Source of the DNA: Deltaproteobacteria bacterium GWA2_38_16
GTDB lineage: Bacteria > Bdellovibrionota > JACOXK01 > 2-02-FULL-40-11
Direction: 5' to 3'
Length of the DNA: 64,000 nucleotides
Assembly (NCBI GenBank): GCA_001797335.1
Contig: MGPE01000002.1
Span: forward strand, 112,938-176,937
Shown here: piece by piece, positions 9,158 to 19,346 of the stretch
Numbering within the stretch: position 1 is the stretch's first letter
Layout: each line of letters begins with the position of its first letter
Notes under the pieces: generated by a model
Seen by the model: the letters and a program-made list of their open reading frames with translations, nothing else
Told to the model about the DNA's origin: nothing
Databases searched by the model: none
Program-made: the position numbers and the translations under genes

Positions 9158-11081
9158 CTTTCACTTCCTCTTTTTTCTTTTGGGGTTTTTTCCAGCGAAT
9201 CTCACGGGAATCAATCTTATCTTTCAAATACGCTTTTATAATATCCCGTACCACCATTGTGGCTCCATGGTAGGGATGGCAATCATGCAGCGCCAGTACA
9301 GCCACCACAATTTTTGGATGATCGACCGGAGCAAATCCCACAAACCACCCATGATCACGATATTTAAATTCCACTTGTTCACATTGCTTTTCTTTATCTT
9401 TTTTAATTTTAACCACCTGAGACGTCCCTGTTTTTCCTGCAATATCATAACCATCTGCTCTGGCAGAGACATAGGCTGTGCCTGCCGGTTCATTGACAAC
9501 CGCATAGAGCCCCTCTCTTAAATTTTTAAGAGTGGTTTCTTTTAATTTTGAAATTTTTAAAATCTGAGGATCAAGCTCCCGAATAAGATCCCCTTCCGGT
9601 TCTTCAATGCGTTTAATCACATGAGGCACATAGAGAGTCCCTCCATTGGCAATCGCCGAATATAATTTTGCTAGCTGTAACACCGTCACGGTTACATATC
9701 CCTGCCCAATGGCTACGGGAGGCGTTTCTCCTGGAAACCAAATTTCATGAAATCTTTTAAGCTTCCATTCTGTCGAAGGAATGGTTCCTGGAACTTCTCC
9801 CCGAAGTTCAATCCCCGTTTTTTGAGAAAGCCCTAACATACGAGCATACTTAGCAATAACATCAACTCCGATTTTTACCCCTAAACGATAAAAATAATAA
9901 TCGCAGGATTCTTTAATGGCCCGATGTAGATTTACGGTCCCATGTCCCCCTTTTCTCCACATCCAACATCGGTAATGCCCCCGCCCTAAATAATAATGCC
10001 CATTACAATGAACCGTTTCATTAGGGTCAATAAGCCCTTCTTCGAGTGCAGCCAGAGCTGTTAGCAATTTAAAAGTCGATCCAGGGGGAAAAGCATCTTG
10101 AATGGTTTTATCTAAAAGTGGTTTATTGAGATCTGAAATCAAGTGATTCCACAGATCCGATTGAATCCCTCTTGAAAATTCTGTGGGATCAAATCCTGGC
10201 TGACTATGCATGGCCAATATTTCTCCGCTATTGGGATCTAATGCCACGACCGCTCCTACTTTATCTTTAAATGCTTTTTGAACCGAAAGCTGTAAATTTC
10301 TGTCGATAGTTAAAACTAAATTTTTTCCAGGAGTCGGTTCTTTTTTAGATTTTTGATAATCAAACACCGTATTTTGTTCATAAGAGCGCTTTCGTCCAAA
10401 GGCATCCACTTCGGCATAGGTAGCTCCATCGACCCCCCTTAAATATTCTTCCCATTTTTCTTCAATTCCAAATTGCCCGACAAAATCTCCCATCTGATAT
10501 TTTTGAAAAGATCTAGAATTTAATTCTTCTAATTGAGCATCATTCACTTCTCCCACATAACCATAAAGATGTGATCCTATGGGACCGTCTGAATAAACTC
10601 GTTTGATATCCGTCACCACATCAATTCCGGGCATATCAAATCGATGGGCTTCAACGAGGGCCACCTCATCTCGAGAAACATCTTTCTTAATAATTCGCGG
10701 TTCAAATCGAGGATTTTTTTCTGCTTTCACCAAAATGGCCTTGACCTCTTCTTTAGACATCTTTAAAAGCAAAGAGAGATTTAAAAGGGTTTGTTCTGCC
10801 TCGGTTACATATTGAGGGGTCCATGTAATATCAAAAGACGGAGCATTATCGACTAACGTCTCTCTATTGCGATCCAGCATTATTCCGCGAGGGGCAGAAA
10901 TCTTTTCTTGTCGTAACGCAATTTCTTGGGAATATCGATAGAATCGATCGCCATTTAAAACCTGTAAATACCAAATTCTAATGAGAAGAATAAAAAAAGC
11001 GCACACCACAAATCCCGTAAAATAAACGTATCGGCCCTGATACTCTCTAATTTCTTCTCTTTGGCCTATGAGTGCTGCCAT
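9150..11081 (-). CDS. mrdA: Penicillin-binding protein 2
   Basis: 643 residues: an N-terminal TM helix (about 21-38), a dimerisation/pedestal domain, then a transpeptidase domain. Active-site motifs are S335-T-F-K338, S392-C-D and K550-T-G-T-S. It cross-links peptidoglycan for lateral wall growth as the partner of RodA. The Lys-rich C-terminus (KKPQKKKEEVKGA) is variable in the family. Overlaps the end of mreD by 16 bases and the start of rodA by 8, the standard elongasome order. Confidence 0.96.
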   Translation of the reverse strand: MAALIGQREEIREYQGRYVYFTGFVVCAFFILLIRIWYLQVLNGDRFYRYSQEIALRQEKISAPRGIMLDRNRETLVDNAPSFDITWTPQYVTEAEQTLLNLSLLLKMSKEEVKAILVKAEKNPRFEPRIIKKDVSRDEVALVEAHRFDMPGIDVVTDIKRVYSDGPIGSHLYGYVGEVNDAQLEELNSRSFQKYQMGDFVGQFGIEEKWEEYLRGVDGATYAEVDAFGRKRSYEQNTVFDYQKSKKEPTPGKNLVLTIDRNLQLSVQKAFKDKVGAVVALDPNSGEILAMHSQPGFDPTEFSRGIQSDLWNHLISDLNKPLLDKTIQDAFPPGSTFKLLTALAALEEGLIDPNETVHCNGHYYLGRGHYRCWMWRKGGHGTVNLHRAIKESCDYYFYRLGVKIGVDVIAKYARMLGLSQKTGIELRGEVPGTIPSTEWKLKRFHEIWFPGETPPVAIGQGYVTVTVLQLAKLYSAIANGGTLYVPHVIKRIEEPEGDLIRELDPQILKISKLKETTLKNLREGLYAVVNEPAGTAYVSARADGYDIAGKTGTSQVVKIKKDKEKQCEQVEFKYRDHGWFVGFAPVDHPKIVVAVLALHDCHPYHGATMVVRDIIKAYLKDKIDSREIRWKKPQKKKEEVKGA

Positions 11082-11617
11082 GGCGATTCTTGAGTAGAGG
11101 TTCTAGAAGGAAGTTCTTTATTTAAAAACAAATCCCACTGCTTTAAACCAAAAAATATAATGGGAGTTAATAAGACATTTAAAAATGCCATGGCCATGAG
11201 GGTAGAAAAGGTAGGCATTAAAATTCTTTGGATCGGTTCATAGAGAGATAAAATAATTAAAAAACAAATTTTATAAACAATAGACACTATTATTACAAAT
11301 CCCATCTCTGAAAGAATGGTATGCACAAAAAACCCCACAGAAATAATTTTAGAAGCATAAAAAGCCAATACCAACACACACGAATAAAATCCGAAAGGAG
11401 CTCCCGAATTTAATTCTATAAAATAGCCCAATAAAAATGCCAAAATTCCCCCTTCAATAGAGAACCGATTTAAGGCCAAATAAGACAGTAAAATAAGCAG
11501 TAACGATGGTTTATAAATTCCAAAAAATTGATGGAGCAGTGTTGACTGAAAAAAAAGACATACATAAGCAAATAAAAGAATAGAACAAAAATTAAGGTAG
11601 TCTATAAAATATTTCAC
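11066..11617 (-). CDS. mreD: Rod shape-determining protein MreD
   Basis: 183 residues, very hydrophobic, with five or six predicted TM segments and few conserved residues, as usual for MreD. It is identified by its position between mreC and mrdA and by size. It is an inner-membrane part of the Rod complex that binds MreC. It overlaps mreC by 4 bases (ATGA-type junction) and mrdA by 16 bases. Confidence 0.9.
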   Translation of the reverse strand: MKYFIDYLNFCSILLFAYVCLFFQSTLLHQFFGIYKPSLLLILLSYLALNRFSIEGGILAFLLGYFIELNSGAPFGFYSCVLVLAFYASKIISVGFFVHTILSEMGFVIIVSIVYKICFLIILSLYEPIQRILMPTFSTLMAMAFLNVLLTPIIFFGLKQWDLFLNKELPSRTSTQESPWQHS

Positions 11618-12444
11618 GGGATTTTTACCGTTAAAAGATTGGTCACAACCAACACCTCTTCAACTTTGTTCAAATTTACAGTCGGCTCAATTTCAATATA
11701 CTGAGATACTCCATATTTTTTCTTTCGAATTTGGCTGACCGTCCCCACCAAAAGTCCTTTGGGAAAAATACCTTCAATCCCAGAAGTAACAAGCACATCT
11801 CCCACCACAACATCATCGGTTCTAGCCACATATTGAAATTCACAAATAGCACTCATTCCCCCTTTTAGAATTCCTCGGGCACGAGATCGCTGTATCGTTG
11901 CATCCACACTGCTATTTCGATCCATAATTAAAAGAACATCGCTAAAATGCTCCCATACATTAATGACCTGCCCTACAATCCCGGCCGGCGTAATAACGGG
12001 CATTCGTCGCTTAAGCCCCACATCATGCCCTTTATTAATTCGAAGGGTTTGGTATTCAGACGTCGTATCCCTAGCAATCACTTCTGCAGAAACACCGGAA
12101 GGAAGATATTTTTCCTTAAAAGCCAATAAATGTCTGAGCCTTTGATTTTCTTGTTCAATCTCACGCATATTATTCACTATTTCCACTAACTTATTGTTTT
12201 CACTTACTAATTTTTTATTTTCTTTATTCACATGGACCAACCACACATAGTCATGGGCCAATCCAATCATGCTTTCAAAACCAAAGGTAATGGTTTGTTG
12301 AATGGGGCTTGTAATAAGTAAAATAACTCGATCATACCATTTTAAATCTTTAGAATTTTTTACACTAAGAGAGAGGTTAAAAAGAGGAATTAAAATAAGT
12401 AACGCAATAACAATAAACAACCGATATTTTTTAAGGAATATCAT
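11614..12444 (-). CDS. mreC: Rod shape-determining protein MreC
   Basis: 276 residues: an N-terminal TM helix (about 8-26), a coiled coil (about 70-110, NKENKKLVSENNKLVEIVNN), then the beta-rich MreC domain with GVSAEVIARDTTSEYQTLRINKG and a later SGIEGIFPKGLLVGTV segment typical of the family. It links cytoplasmic MreB filaments to the periplasmic PBP2/RodA pair. It lies 22 bases after mreB and overlaps mreD. Confidence 0.95.
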   Translation of the reverse strand: MIFLKKYRLFIVIALLILIPLFNLSLSVKNSKDLKWYDRVILLITSPIQQTITFGFESMIGLAHDYVWLVHVNKENKKLVSENNKLVEIVNNMREIEQENQRLRHLLAFKEKYLPSGVSAEVIARDTTSEYQTLRINKGHDVGLKRRMPVITPAGIVGQVINVWEHFSDVLLIMDRNSSVDATIQRSRARGILKGGMSAICEFQYVARTDDVVVGDVLVTSGIEGIFPKGLLVGTVSQIRKKKYGVSQYIEIEPTVNLNKVEEVLVVTNLLTVKIP

Positions 12445-12466
12445 GACATTTTAATTACTTCCCCAG

Positions 12467-13534
<1,068 letters not shown>

Positions 13535-13587
13535 TTATTACAAGAAAAAGGTTGCATTTCGCATCTCATATCAATAAATTAATCATC

Positions 13588-14814
13588 ATGTTACAGGCCA
13601 TTCGAAAACGCCAAAAAGTTCTCCTCACTATTTTTATTACCTTGATCTCTATTGTTTTTATCTTTTGGGGATTTTATGGCGGATTTAGTCGACGTTTTTC
13701 AGGATATTTAGGAAGTGGAGACACCGCTTCTGTCAATGGAGAGCACATCACCGTTCAGGAATTCGAACGAGAGTATCAAAATCTCGTACGACTCTATCAA
13801 AATATTTTAAAAGATAAATTCACTCCCGAAATGGCAGAACGTTTTAATTTAAAGCAACTGACGTTGAACCAACTTATTGATAAAAAACTCATTGCTCAGG
13901 GAGCGCATACATTAGGGCTTAAAGTCACAGATGATGAAATTAGGGACAATATTATCCAGGCTCCCTATTTTCAAAAAAATGGAAAATTTGATAAAGACTA
14001 TTATCTAGATCTCTTAAAAGCCAATAAATTGACTCCTGCCATTTATGAAGAGTCTGTCCGACTTGAACTCCTGCAACGCCAAGTCATGGATCTCTTAAAA
14101 AATCACATTAAAATTTCAGATGAAGAAGTGTGGAAAGATTACCTTCTAAAAAATGAAAAACTAAACCTAGAATTTATTCGGGTAGAACGGGAACTCCTTA
14201 TTTCTCGCATTGCTCTCACGCCAGAAGAAGTACAGCAATTTTTAAAAACGGAGCTCCCTAAAGTTCAGCAATATTATTCTACCAATCAACACTTATTTAA
14301 GAAAAAAGAAGAAGGGAAAGATCCTAAAACTGAAAAAATAGAACCTTTTGAAACAGCTAAAGAAGGCATTGCAAAGACACTTCTTCAAGAACAAAAAACG
14401 TCAACCTTAGCCAAAGACATTACTGAAAAGCTCTGGAAAAATAAAAATCAGTCTTCTTTTAATTCTCTTCTAAAAGAAGAAAAACTAAAATGGGAAGAAA
14501 CCGGACTTTTTCCCCGAGAAAGTAAATATATTCCTAAAGTGGGCGAATCCAAAGATATCATTGAAGCCGCTCTTCAGTTAACATCCCAAAATCCTTTTCC
14601 AGCTCGTTATTTTGAGCTTCATGGTCAATATTACATTGTTCGTCTTAAAAAACATGAAACCGCAGATTCCAAGAAGTTTGATCAGGAAAAAGAAAAAGCT
14701 GCCCAAGCACTGTTGAATCAAAAACAATCTGAAGCCTACTATGAATGGCTTAAAGAGCTCCGCACCAAGGCTAAAATTGCCATCAGCAAAGCCACTTCGT
14801 TTGAAGAAGAGTAA
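13588..14814 (+). CDS. PpiD/SurA_N-like membrane-anchored periplasmic chaperone
   Basis: 408 residues from ATG 13588 (MLQAIRKRQKVLLTIF...), the usual PpiD-type start of a short basic N-terminus plus one TM helix. A TTG at 13552 would add 12 residues. Residues 40-190 form the SurA-N-like helical chaperone domain (SVNGEHITVQEFEREYQNL... LNQLIDKKLIAQGA). In PpiD a parvulin prolyl-isomerase domain of about 100 residues follows. Here the frame goes almost directly from QQYYSTNQHLFKK to the post-parvulin segment (FETAKEGIAKTLLQEQ), so the catalytic domain seems absent. It probably helps fold exported proteins at the inner-membrane surface. Divergent from mreB. Confidence 0.8.
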   Translation: MLQAIRKRQKVLLTIFITLISIVFIFWGFYGGFSRRFSGYLGSGDTASVNGEHITVQEFEREYQNLVRLYQNILKDKFTPEMAERFNLKQLTLNQLIDKKLIAQGAHTLGLKVTDDEIRDNIIQAPYFQKNGKFDKDYYLDLLKANKLTPAIYEESVRLELLQRQVMDLLKNHIKISDEEVWKDYLLKNEKLNLEFIRVERELLISRIALTPEEVQQFLKTELPKVQQYYSTNQHLFKKKEEGKDPKTEKIEPFETAKEGIAKTLLQEQKTSTLAKDITEKLWKNKNQSSFNSLLKEEKLKWEETGLFPRESKYIPKVGESKDIIEAALQLTSQNPFPARYFELHGQYYIVRLKKHETADSKKFDQEKEKAAQALLNQKQSEAYYEWLKELRTKAKIAISKATSFEEE

Positions 14815-14817
14815 ATA

Positions 14818-16095
14818 TCAAAACTGAACGTTCACCAAAGGCTCGGGGAAACCATCAAGATCTCCTAAAAAACCGTCGGAAGAATTCTGAGGCGTTCCAA
14901 ATTGAATGAGTCCTTGACGAAGGGCTTCTACCCCAAAACTATCCAAGGGTTTTCCAAATCGAACCACATAGAGTGCCGCAGCACCTGCCACATGGGGACT
15001 GGCCATACTGGTTCCACTTTTTTTGCCATAGAGTCCACCCGGAAGCGTTGAAAAAATATCAACTCCTGGCGCAGCTAAATCTACACTGCTTCCAAAATTA
15101 CTAAAAGTCGCAAATGTATCATCTGCGCCATAACTGGTCGGCCCTCCAAAACCACCTGCAACTCCATCACTATCCGCCACTGCGGAAACCGTAATGACTT
15201 CTGGATAAGAAGCAGGTGCAAAATTTTGTGCATCTTTTGAATCATTCCCAGCAGCTACAGCATAGACAATCCCTTTTGCAACAGATGCTTGAATAGCCTC
15301 TCGAACAGGACTAGGGCTAGAAGGATTCTCTGTCCACCCTAAACTCATATTGGCAACATCAATCACATCTGCTCGTTGCGTCACCCAATCAATGCCAGCA
15401 ATAACGTCGGACAAAAAACCACTCCCATTATTATCCAACACTCGAACAGCCCACAGACGTGCTCCGGGAGCAACTCCCACAACACCGATGGCATTATCTA
15501 AAGCTCCAAGGGTTCCTGAAACATGCGTTCCATGTCCATTTCCATCATTAAAATTAGTGGCTCTTCCTGTAGAAAAATTAACGCCTCCCACCACATTTAA
15601 ATCTGGATGGCTTTTATCAATCCCTGTATCCAGTACTGCCACATCCACATCGACTCTTTGATCTTGCCCGTCGATTAAAGCCAAAGAACTAAGCTCTGCA
15701 TTCACACGATTGACTCCGAAAGGAAGCACTTGAGCAGGCTGTGTCGTTCCTCCTTTTCCTCCCCCAGGTTTTCCAGGACCGCTCACACGATCATTTCCGA
15801 CTAAAGTAACAATTTGATCTGGTGAAACATATTTCACATCTGGATCATTTTTAACAAAATCTAATTTATTAAAAGGAATTGTTGCCACAAATCCTTTTAA
15901 AGCATGGTGATAGATATGCCCTAAACCTAACCCATGCTGAGCAGCTAACCGTTTGGCATTGAGATCGGGATGTCCTACCCAATCTTGAAAAACCACAATA
16001 TGACGATCAGGAACAGGCATCGCATATAGCGGATTTGAAAATAAAACAAATAGACCTAAAAAACTAAATACCCATGTTACAGTTATTTTTTTCAC
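14818..16095 (-). CDS. Secreted subtilisin-like serine protease (S8)
   Basis: 425 residues from GTG 16095. A signal peptide (MKKITVTWVFSFLGLFVLFS) is followed by an inhibitor I9-type propeptide (HIVVFQDW... GFVATIPFNKLDFVKNDPDVKYVSPDQ), a Gly/Pro-rich linker, and the peptidase domain. The triad is visible in VAVLDTGIDKSHPDL (Asp), GHGTHVSGTLGA (His) and GTSMASPHVAGAAA (Ser), with the oxyanion Asn in VAAGNDS. A longer frame from 16116 is less likely because AGGAGG at 16102-16107 lies inside it, 6 bases before this GTG. Likely an exported degradative protease with autocatalytic maturation. Convergent with the PpiD-like gene, 3 bases between stops. Confidence 0.9.
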   Translation of the reverse strand: MKKITVTWVFSFLGLFVLFSNPLYAMPVPDRHIVVFQDWVGHPDLNAKRLAAQHGLGLGHIYHHALKGFVATIPFNKLDFVKNDPDVKYVSPDQIVTLVGNDRVSGPGKPGGGKGGTTQPAQVLPFGVNRVNAELSSLALIDGQDQRVDVDVAVLDTGIDKSHPDLNVVGGVNFSTGRATNFNDGNGHGTHVSGTLGALDNAIGVVGVAPGARLWAVRVLDNNGSGFLSDVIAGIDWVTQRADVIDVANMSLGWTENPSSPSPVREAIQASVAKGIVYAVAAGNDSKDAQNFAPASYPEVITVSAVADSDGVAGGFGGPTSYGADDTFATFSNFGSSVDLAAPGVDIFSTLPGGLYGKKSGTSMASPHVAGAAALYVVRFGKPLDSFGVEALRQGLIQFGTPQNSSDGFLGDLDGFPEPLVNVQF

Positions 16096-16101
16096 AACAA
16101 A

Positions 16102-16107
16102 CCTCCT
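16102..16107 (-). promoter_or_regulatory. Ribosome binding site deciding the subtilase start
   Basis: AGGAGG on the minus strand, 6 bases before GTG at 16095. It indicates that translation starts at that GTG and not at the GTG at 16116, which would put the Shine-Dalgarno sequence inside the coding region. Confidence 0.7.
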
Positions 16108-16261
16108 TTGTACCACAGGAAAAGCAGAGCAAAGTTCATGCCAAAAAAATTAAAAAAAGAACTCAGAAATAGTTAATGATATTTATATCTTAGCGGTGAT
16201 TTAAAAATGAGCATTTTAAAAAACTGTAGAAGTTGAAAACACTAAAGAAAATTTTATATGC

Positions 16262-16570
16262 CTAAAAAATTCCTAGCTGCATTTTTGCATCTTCAGAACA
16301 ATTCACTTTTGGATCCCAAGGCGGATCCCACACCAGTCTTACCTCAACCGTTTTGGCTTCGGGAACTTCAGATTTCAGCACTTGCTCAACCTGGGCCATA
16401 ATCTGCGGGCCAATGGGACAACCAGGACTTGTAAGCGTTAAATCTACCTGAATCGTTTCGGGATTAATTTTTTGAACACCATAAATCAATCCCAGCTCTA
16501 CAATACTAATAAAAAGTTCAGGATCTTGTATGGGGCGTAAAAATTCTAAGAGTTGTGGATCTTTTTCCAT
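16262..16570 (-). CDS. SufT-like Fe-S assembly factor (DUF59/MIP18 family)
   Basis: 102 residues of the DUF59 fold: LRPIQDPELFISIVELGLIYGV, then VDLTLTSPGCPIGPQIMAQVEQVL with the conserved Cys in T-S-P-x-C-P, and VWDPPWDP. Members such as SufT and PaaD help mature Fe-S proteins. The start is ATG 16570, 25 bases inside the end of sufU, with AGGAGG 10 bases upstream. A longer frame from 16615 would add unrelated residues. Last gene of the suf operon. Confidence 0.9.
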   Translation of the reverse strand: MEKDPQLLEFLRPIQDPELFISIVELGLIYGVQKINPETIQVDLTLTSPGCPIGPQIMAQVEQVLKSEVPEAKTVEVRLVWDPPWDPKVNCSEDAKMQLGIF

Positions 16571-16998
16571 AAATTGATGGCCTCCTCTAACGTCGTCCAT
16601 CCCAGGAGCGCACATTTAATTCGCACAGGAAATTTTCGAACCCCGGAGAGCGCTTCTAAATCTCCTTCTTCCTCATTTTTAGATACTTCACCTTGCGGCT
16701 GCATCATCGATTTAAAAAATTGAATTTTATGTTCTACTTCTTGAAGCGTTTTTCCTAAAATCTCTTCCGTTAAAATAGAACTCGAGGCCTGGCTAATCGA
16801 ACACCCTTTTCCCCACCATCCTATATTCGTGACCTTCCCTTCATCTATTTTGAGCTGCACAATGATTTGATCTCCACAGAGCGGATTAAACCCCTCCTGT
16901 TCCACATCATGAGATAAAAGTTTTCCATGATGTCTGGGACTTTTAAAGTGATCTAAAATCACTTCTCGATAAAGCTCATCTAATCCTTCAAAGGCCAC
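16546..16998 (-). CDS. sufU: SufU/NifU-like Fe-S scaffold or sulfur-transfer protein
   Basis: 150 residues, IscU-like fold. The three Cys ligands are visible: NPLCGDQIIVQL, GKGCSISQASSS and, near the C-terminus, FPVRIKCALLGW. This spacing (a longer gap between Cys 2 and Cys 3) is the SufU type. It takes sulfur from SufS, whose gene lies immediately upstream (11-base overlap), and passes it to the SufBCD scaffold. Confidence 0.92.
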   Translation of the reverse strand: MAFEGLDELYREVILDHFKSPRHHGKLLSHDVEQEGFNPLCGDQIIVQLKIDEGKVTNIGWWGKGCSISQASSSILTEEILGKTLQEVEHKIQFFKSMMQPQGEVSKNEEEGDLEALSGVRKFPVRIKCALLGWTTLEEAINLWKKIHNS

Positions 16999-18211
16999 GA
17001 TTAAAATATCTCCGTGCTTTTTTTAAAATATCTATAAATATATCTACTTCTTGGGGTGTATTATAAAGATAAAAGCTCACCCGTGCTGTTGCAGGAACAT
17101 TTAGCTTTTTCATCAATACCTGCGCACAGTGGTGGCCTGCTCGAATGGCAATGCCTTCGTGATCCAAGAGCGTTCCTAAATCATGGGGATGAATATCTTC
17201 TAAATTAAAAGAAATGACTCCTCCTTTAAGATTGGCATCCATCGGTCCATAAATAGTAAGATGATCTATTTCTTTTAATTGATAAAGCGCATGCTGTGTT
17301 AATGCCTTTTCATGTTCTCGAATAACGTCCATCCCAATATGCTCGAGATAATCAAGTGCCTTTGCAAAAGCAATAACTGCTCCAATATTAGGAGTCCCTG
17401 CTTCAAATTTATAAGGAATCGGTTTCCACGTCGAATATTCTTCATGCACTTCTAAAATCATCTCTCCTCCTCCTAAAAACGGAGGAAGACTTTCTAAAAT
17501 CTCTGGTTTCCCATATAAAACACCCACACCGGTGGGACCCAACATTTTATGTGCTGAAAATGCATAAAAATCACAATCGAGTTCACTGACATTCACTTTT
17601 AAATGAGCAACTGCTTGTGCCCCATCTACCAAAACCTTTGCCCCCACTGCATGTGCTTTTGTAATTAAGTGTGAAAGCGGATTAATCGTCCCCAAGACAT
17701 TAGACATATGCGTGACGGCCAAGAGTTTTGTTCGATCCGTTAAAAGATTATTGAAGCGTTCTATATCTAAAAAACCTTCTTTGGTAATGGGAATATATTT
17801 TAATACAGCTCCTTTTTCCTGAGCCAAGAGTTGCCACGGCACTAAATTCGAATGATGTTCCATGTGGGTTAGTAAAATTTCATCGCCTTCTTTAATATTT
17901 TTTCTTCCCCATGCATGCGCCACAAGGTTAATTGCTTCTGTAGCATTATGAGTAAAAATAATGGAACGATCCTCTTTAGCTCCTATAAACTCAGACACTT
18001 TTCGTCTGGTTTTTTCAAATGCAATCGTTGCTTCTTCAGACAAATAATAAATGCCTCGATGGATATTGGCATTCATGGTGCTATAATAGTGACTCAAAGC
18101 CTCAATCACCGTTTTGGGTTTCTGAGATGTAGCTGCAGAATCTAAATAAATAAGAGGTTTCCCATGGACCCTTTGATCCAAGATTGGAAAATCTGGCCTT
18201 ACATTTTTCAT
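16988..18211 (-). CDS. sufS: Cysteine desulfurase SufS
   Basis: 407 residues, class II (SufS/CsdA) PLP-dependent desulfurase. The PLP-lysine is in YAFSAHKMLGPTGVGVLYG, the cofactor His in THMEHHSNLVPW, and the catalytic Cys in IRAGHHCAQVLMKKL. It converts cysteine to alanine and hands a persulfide to SufU. The start at ATG 18211 lies 2 bases after the Rieske stop, with GAGGA just upstream. An in-frame ATG at 18247 would overlap the Rieske gene. Confidence 0.95.
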   Translation of the reverse strand: MKNVRPDFPILDQRVHGKPLIYLDSAATSQKPKTVIEALSHYYSTMNANIHRGIYYLSEEATIAFEKTRRKVSEFIGAKEDRSIIFTHNATEAINLVAHAWGRKNIKEGDEILLTHMEHHSNLVPWQLLAQEKGAVLKYIPITKEGFLDIERFNNLLTDRTKLLAVTHMSNVLGTINPLSHLITKAHAVGAKVLVDGAQAVAHLKVNVSELDCDFYAFSAHKMLGPTGVGVLYGKPEILESLPPFLGGGEMILEVHEEYSTWKPIPYKFEAGTPNIGAVIAFAKALDYLEHIGMDVIREHEKALTQHALYQLKEIDHLTIYGPMDANLKGGVISFNLEDIHPHDLGTLLDHEGIAIRAGHHCAQVLMKKLNVPATARVSFYLYNTPQEVDIFIDILKKARRYFNRGL

Positions 18212-18212
18212 A

Positions 18213-18530
18213 TTAATCCTCGAAACAAATTTTAATTTCTTCGCCATCCACTTTTACTTTAAAGATTTTTAGAGGAGTCACCGCAGGCAGGGTCAATGCC
18301 TCACCCGTTGTAATATCAAAAGTAGCTCCATGATGAGGACACTCAATCACGGTATCTGATAACGTTCCTTGGTCGATGGGAAACTGAGCATGAGAACACT
18401 CATTAAAAAAAGCATAATAATTCCCTTTTACCTGAGCAATGGCAATATCTTTTCCTTCCACCACAAAGGCTTTTGTTTGTCCTTCGGATAGTTCATTTTT
18501 TTTAGCCACCGTTACCCATCCCATGGTCAT
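18213..18530 (-). CDS. Small Rieske [2Fe-2S] ferredoxin-like protein
   Basis: 105 residues. The Rieske ligands are C-x-H (NECSHAQFPIDQG) and C-x2-H (ECPHHGATFDITTGE). It is soluble, like the NirD or biphenyl-dioxygenase ferredoxin type. A stand-alone Rieske gene between sufD and sufS is common in bacterial suf operons and is thought to supply electrons or act as a client; the exact role here is not known. It overlaps the sufD stop by 4 bases. Confidence 0.92.
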   Translation of the reverse strand: MTMGWVTVAKKNELSEGQTKAFVVEGKDIAIAQVKGNYYAFFNECSHAQFPIDQGTLSDTVIECPHHGATFDITTGEALTLPAVTPLKIFKVKVDGEEIKICFED

Positions 18531-19342
18531 TCCCCTTCCTTTAACTTTAACTTAATGACCTCATGGAGTTTTTGTCTGGTTTCTTCATGAGGTATTTTTT
18601 CAAATACCTGCTCAAAAAATCCTTCTACAATCATACTCCTCGCTTCTTCGTAAGAAAGTCCTCGGGATTGCAAATAAAAAGTTTCTGCTTCATCAATCGT
18701 CCCTATGGTAGCCCCATGTTTACATCGAACATCGTCTGCTAAAATCTCAAGCTTAGGAATAGAGCGCGCCTTGGCATTTTCACTCAGCAATAAATTTTTA
18801 TTGGTCTGATATGCATCTACCTTCTGTGATGACTTTGGAATATGGATCACTCCCTCATAATTCGATTTTGCAGAATCTTTAAGAGCGGCCTTAAACAATA
18901 GGTCACTCGACGTATCAGAAGCTTCGTGATCTTGCGTGGTATACATATCAAATTTTTGGGAATGATCCCCAAATATCACCCCACTCACTTTTGCCAAAGC
19001 CCCTTTTCCTTCTAAAATCGTATGAAGATTAGATTTGGTTTGCTGTGCCCCTAATCCGACATGAATGCTTTGAAAACTTCCATCTTTTTCAATACGAGCT
19101 TCTTGAGTTTCAGAATAATCCACATCCTTTGAACAGCGCTGAATATGAATGTACTGAAGCTTTCCCCCTTCTTGAACATGAATATGTCTTTCACTGTGAG
19201 GATAAGATTGGTTTTCCTCAATAACACTCACTTCAGCAAAAGGTTCGACAATAATCTCCGTCACATCTCCAGAGGTCACATGATAAATGGGATCTTTGAT
19301 AACTTTCCCTTTTGGAATATGGAGAGAAAATTTTCCCATCAT
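18527..19342 (-). CDS. sufD: Fe-S assembly protein SufD
   Basis: 271 residues, short for SufD (usually 370-450) because the N-terminal helical region is reduced. The core is the SufBD beta-helix, with IHVQEGGKLQYIHIQRCS and the conserved C-terminal DDVRCKHGATIGTIDEAETFYLQSRGLSYEEARSMI, cut short here. It partners SufB and SufC in the scaffold complex. Start ATG 19342 with GGGGTGA just upstream; another ATG follows directly. The 5-base spacing to sufB suggests coupled translation. Confidence 0.9.
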   Translation of the reverse strand: MMGKFSLHIPKGKVIKDPIYHVTSGDVTEIIVEPFAEVSVIEENQSYPHSERHIHVQEGGKLQYIHIQRCSKDVDYSETQEARIEKDGSFQSIHVGLGAQQTKSNLHTILEGKGALAKVSGVIFGDHSQKFDMYTTQDHEASDTSSDLLFKAALKDSAKSNYEGVIHIPKSSQKVDAYQTNKNLLLSENAKARSIPKLEILADDVRCKHGATIGTIDEAETFYLQSRGLSYEEARSMIVEGFFEQVFEKIPHEETRQKLHEVIKLKLKEGE

Positions 19343-19346
19343 ACAA

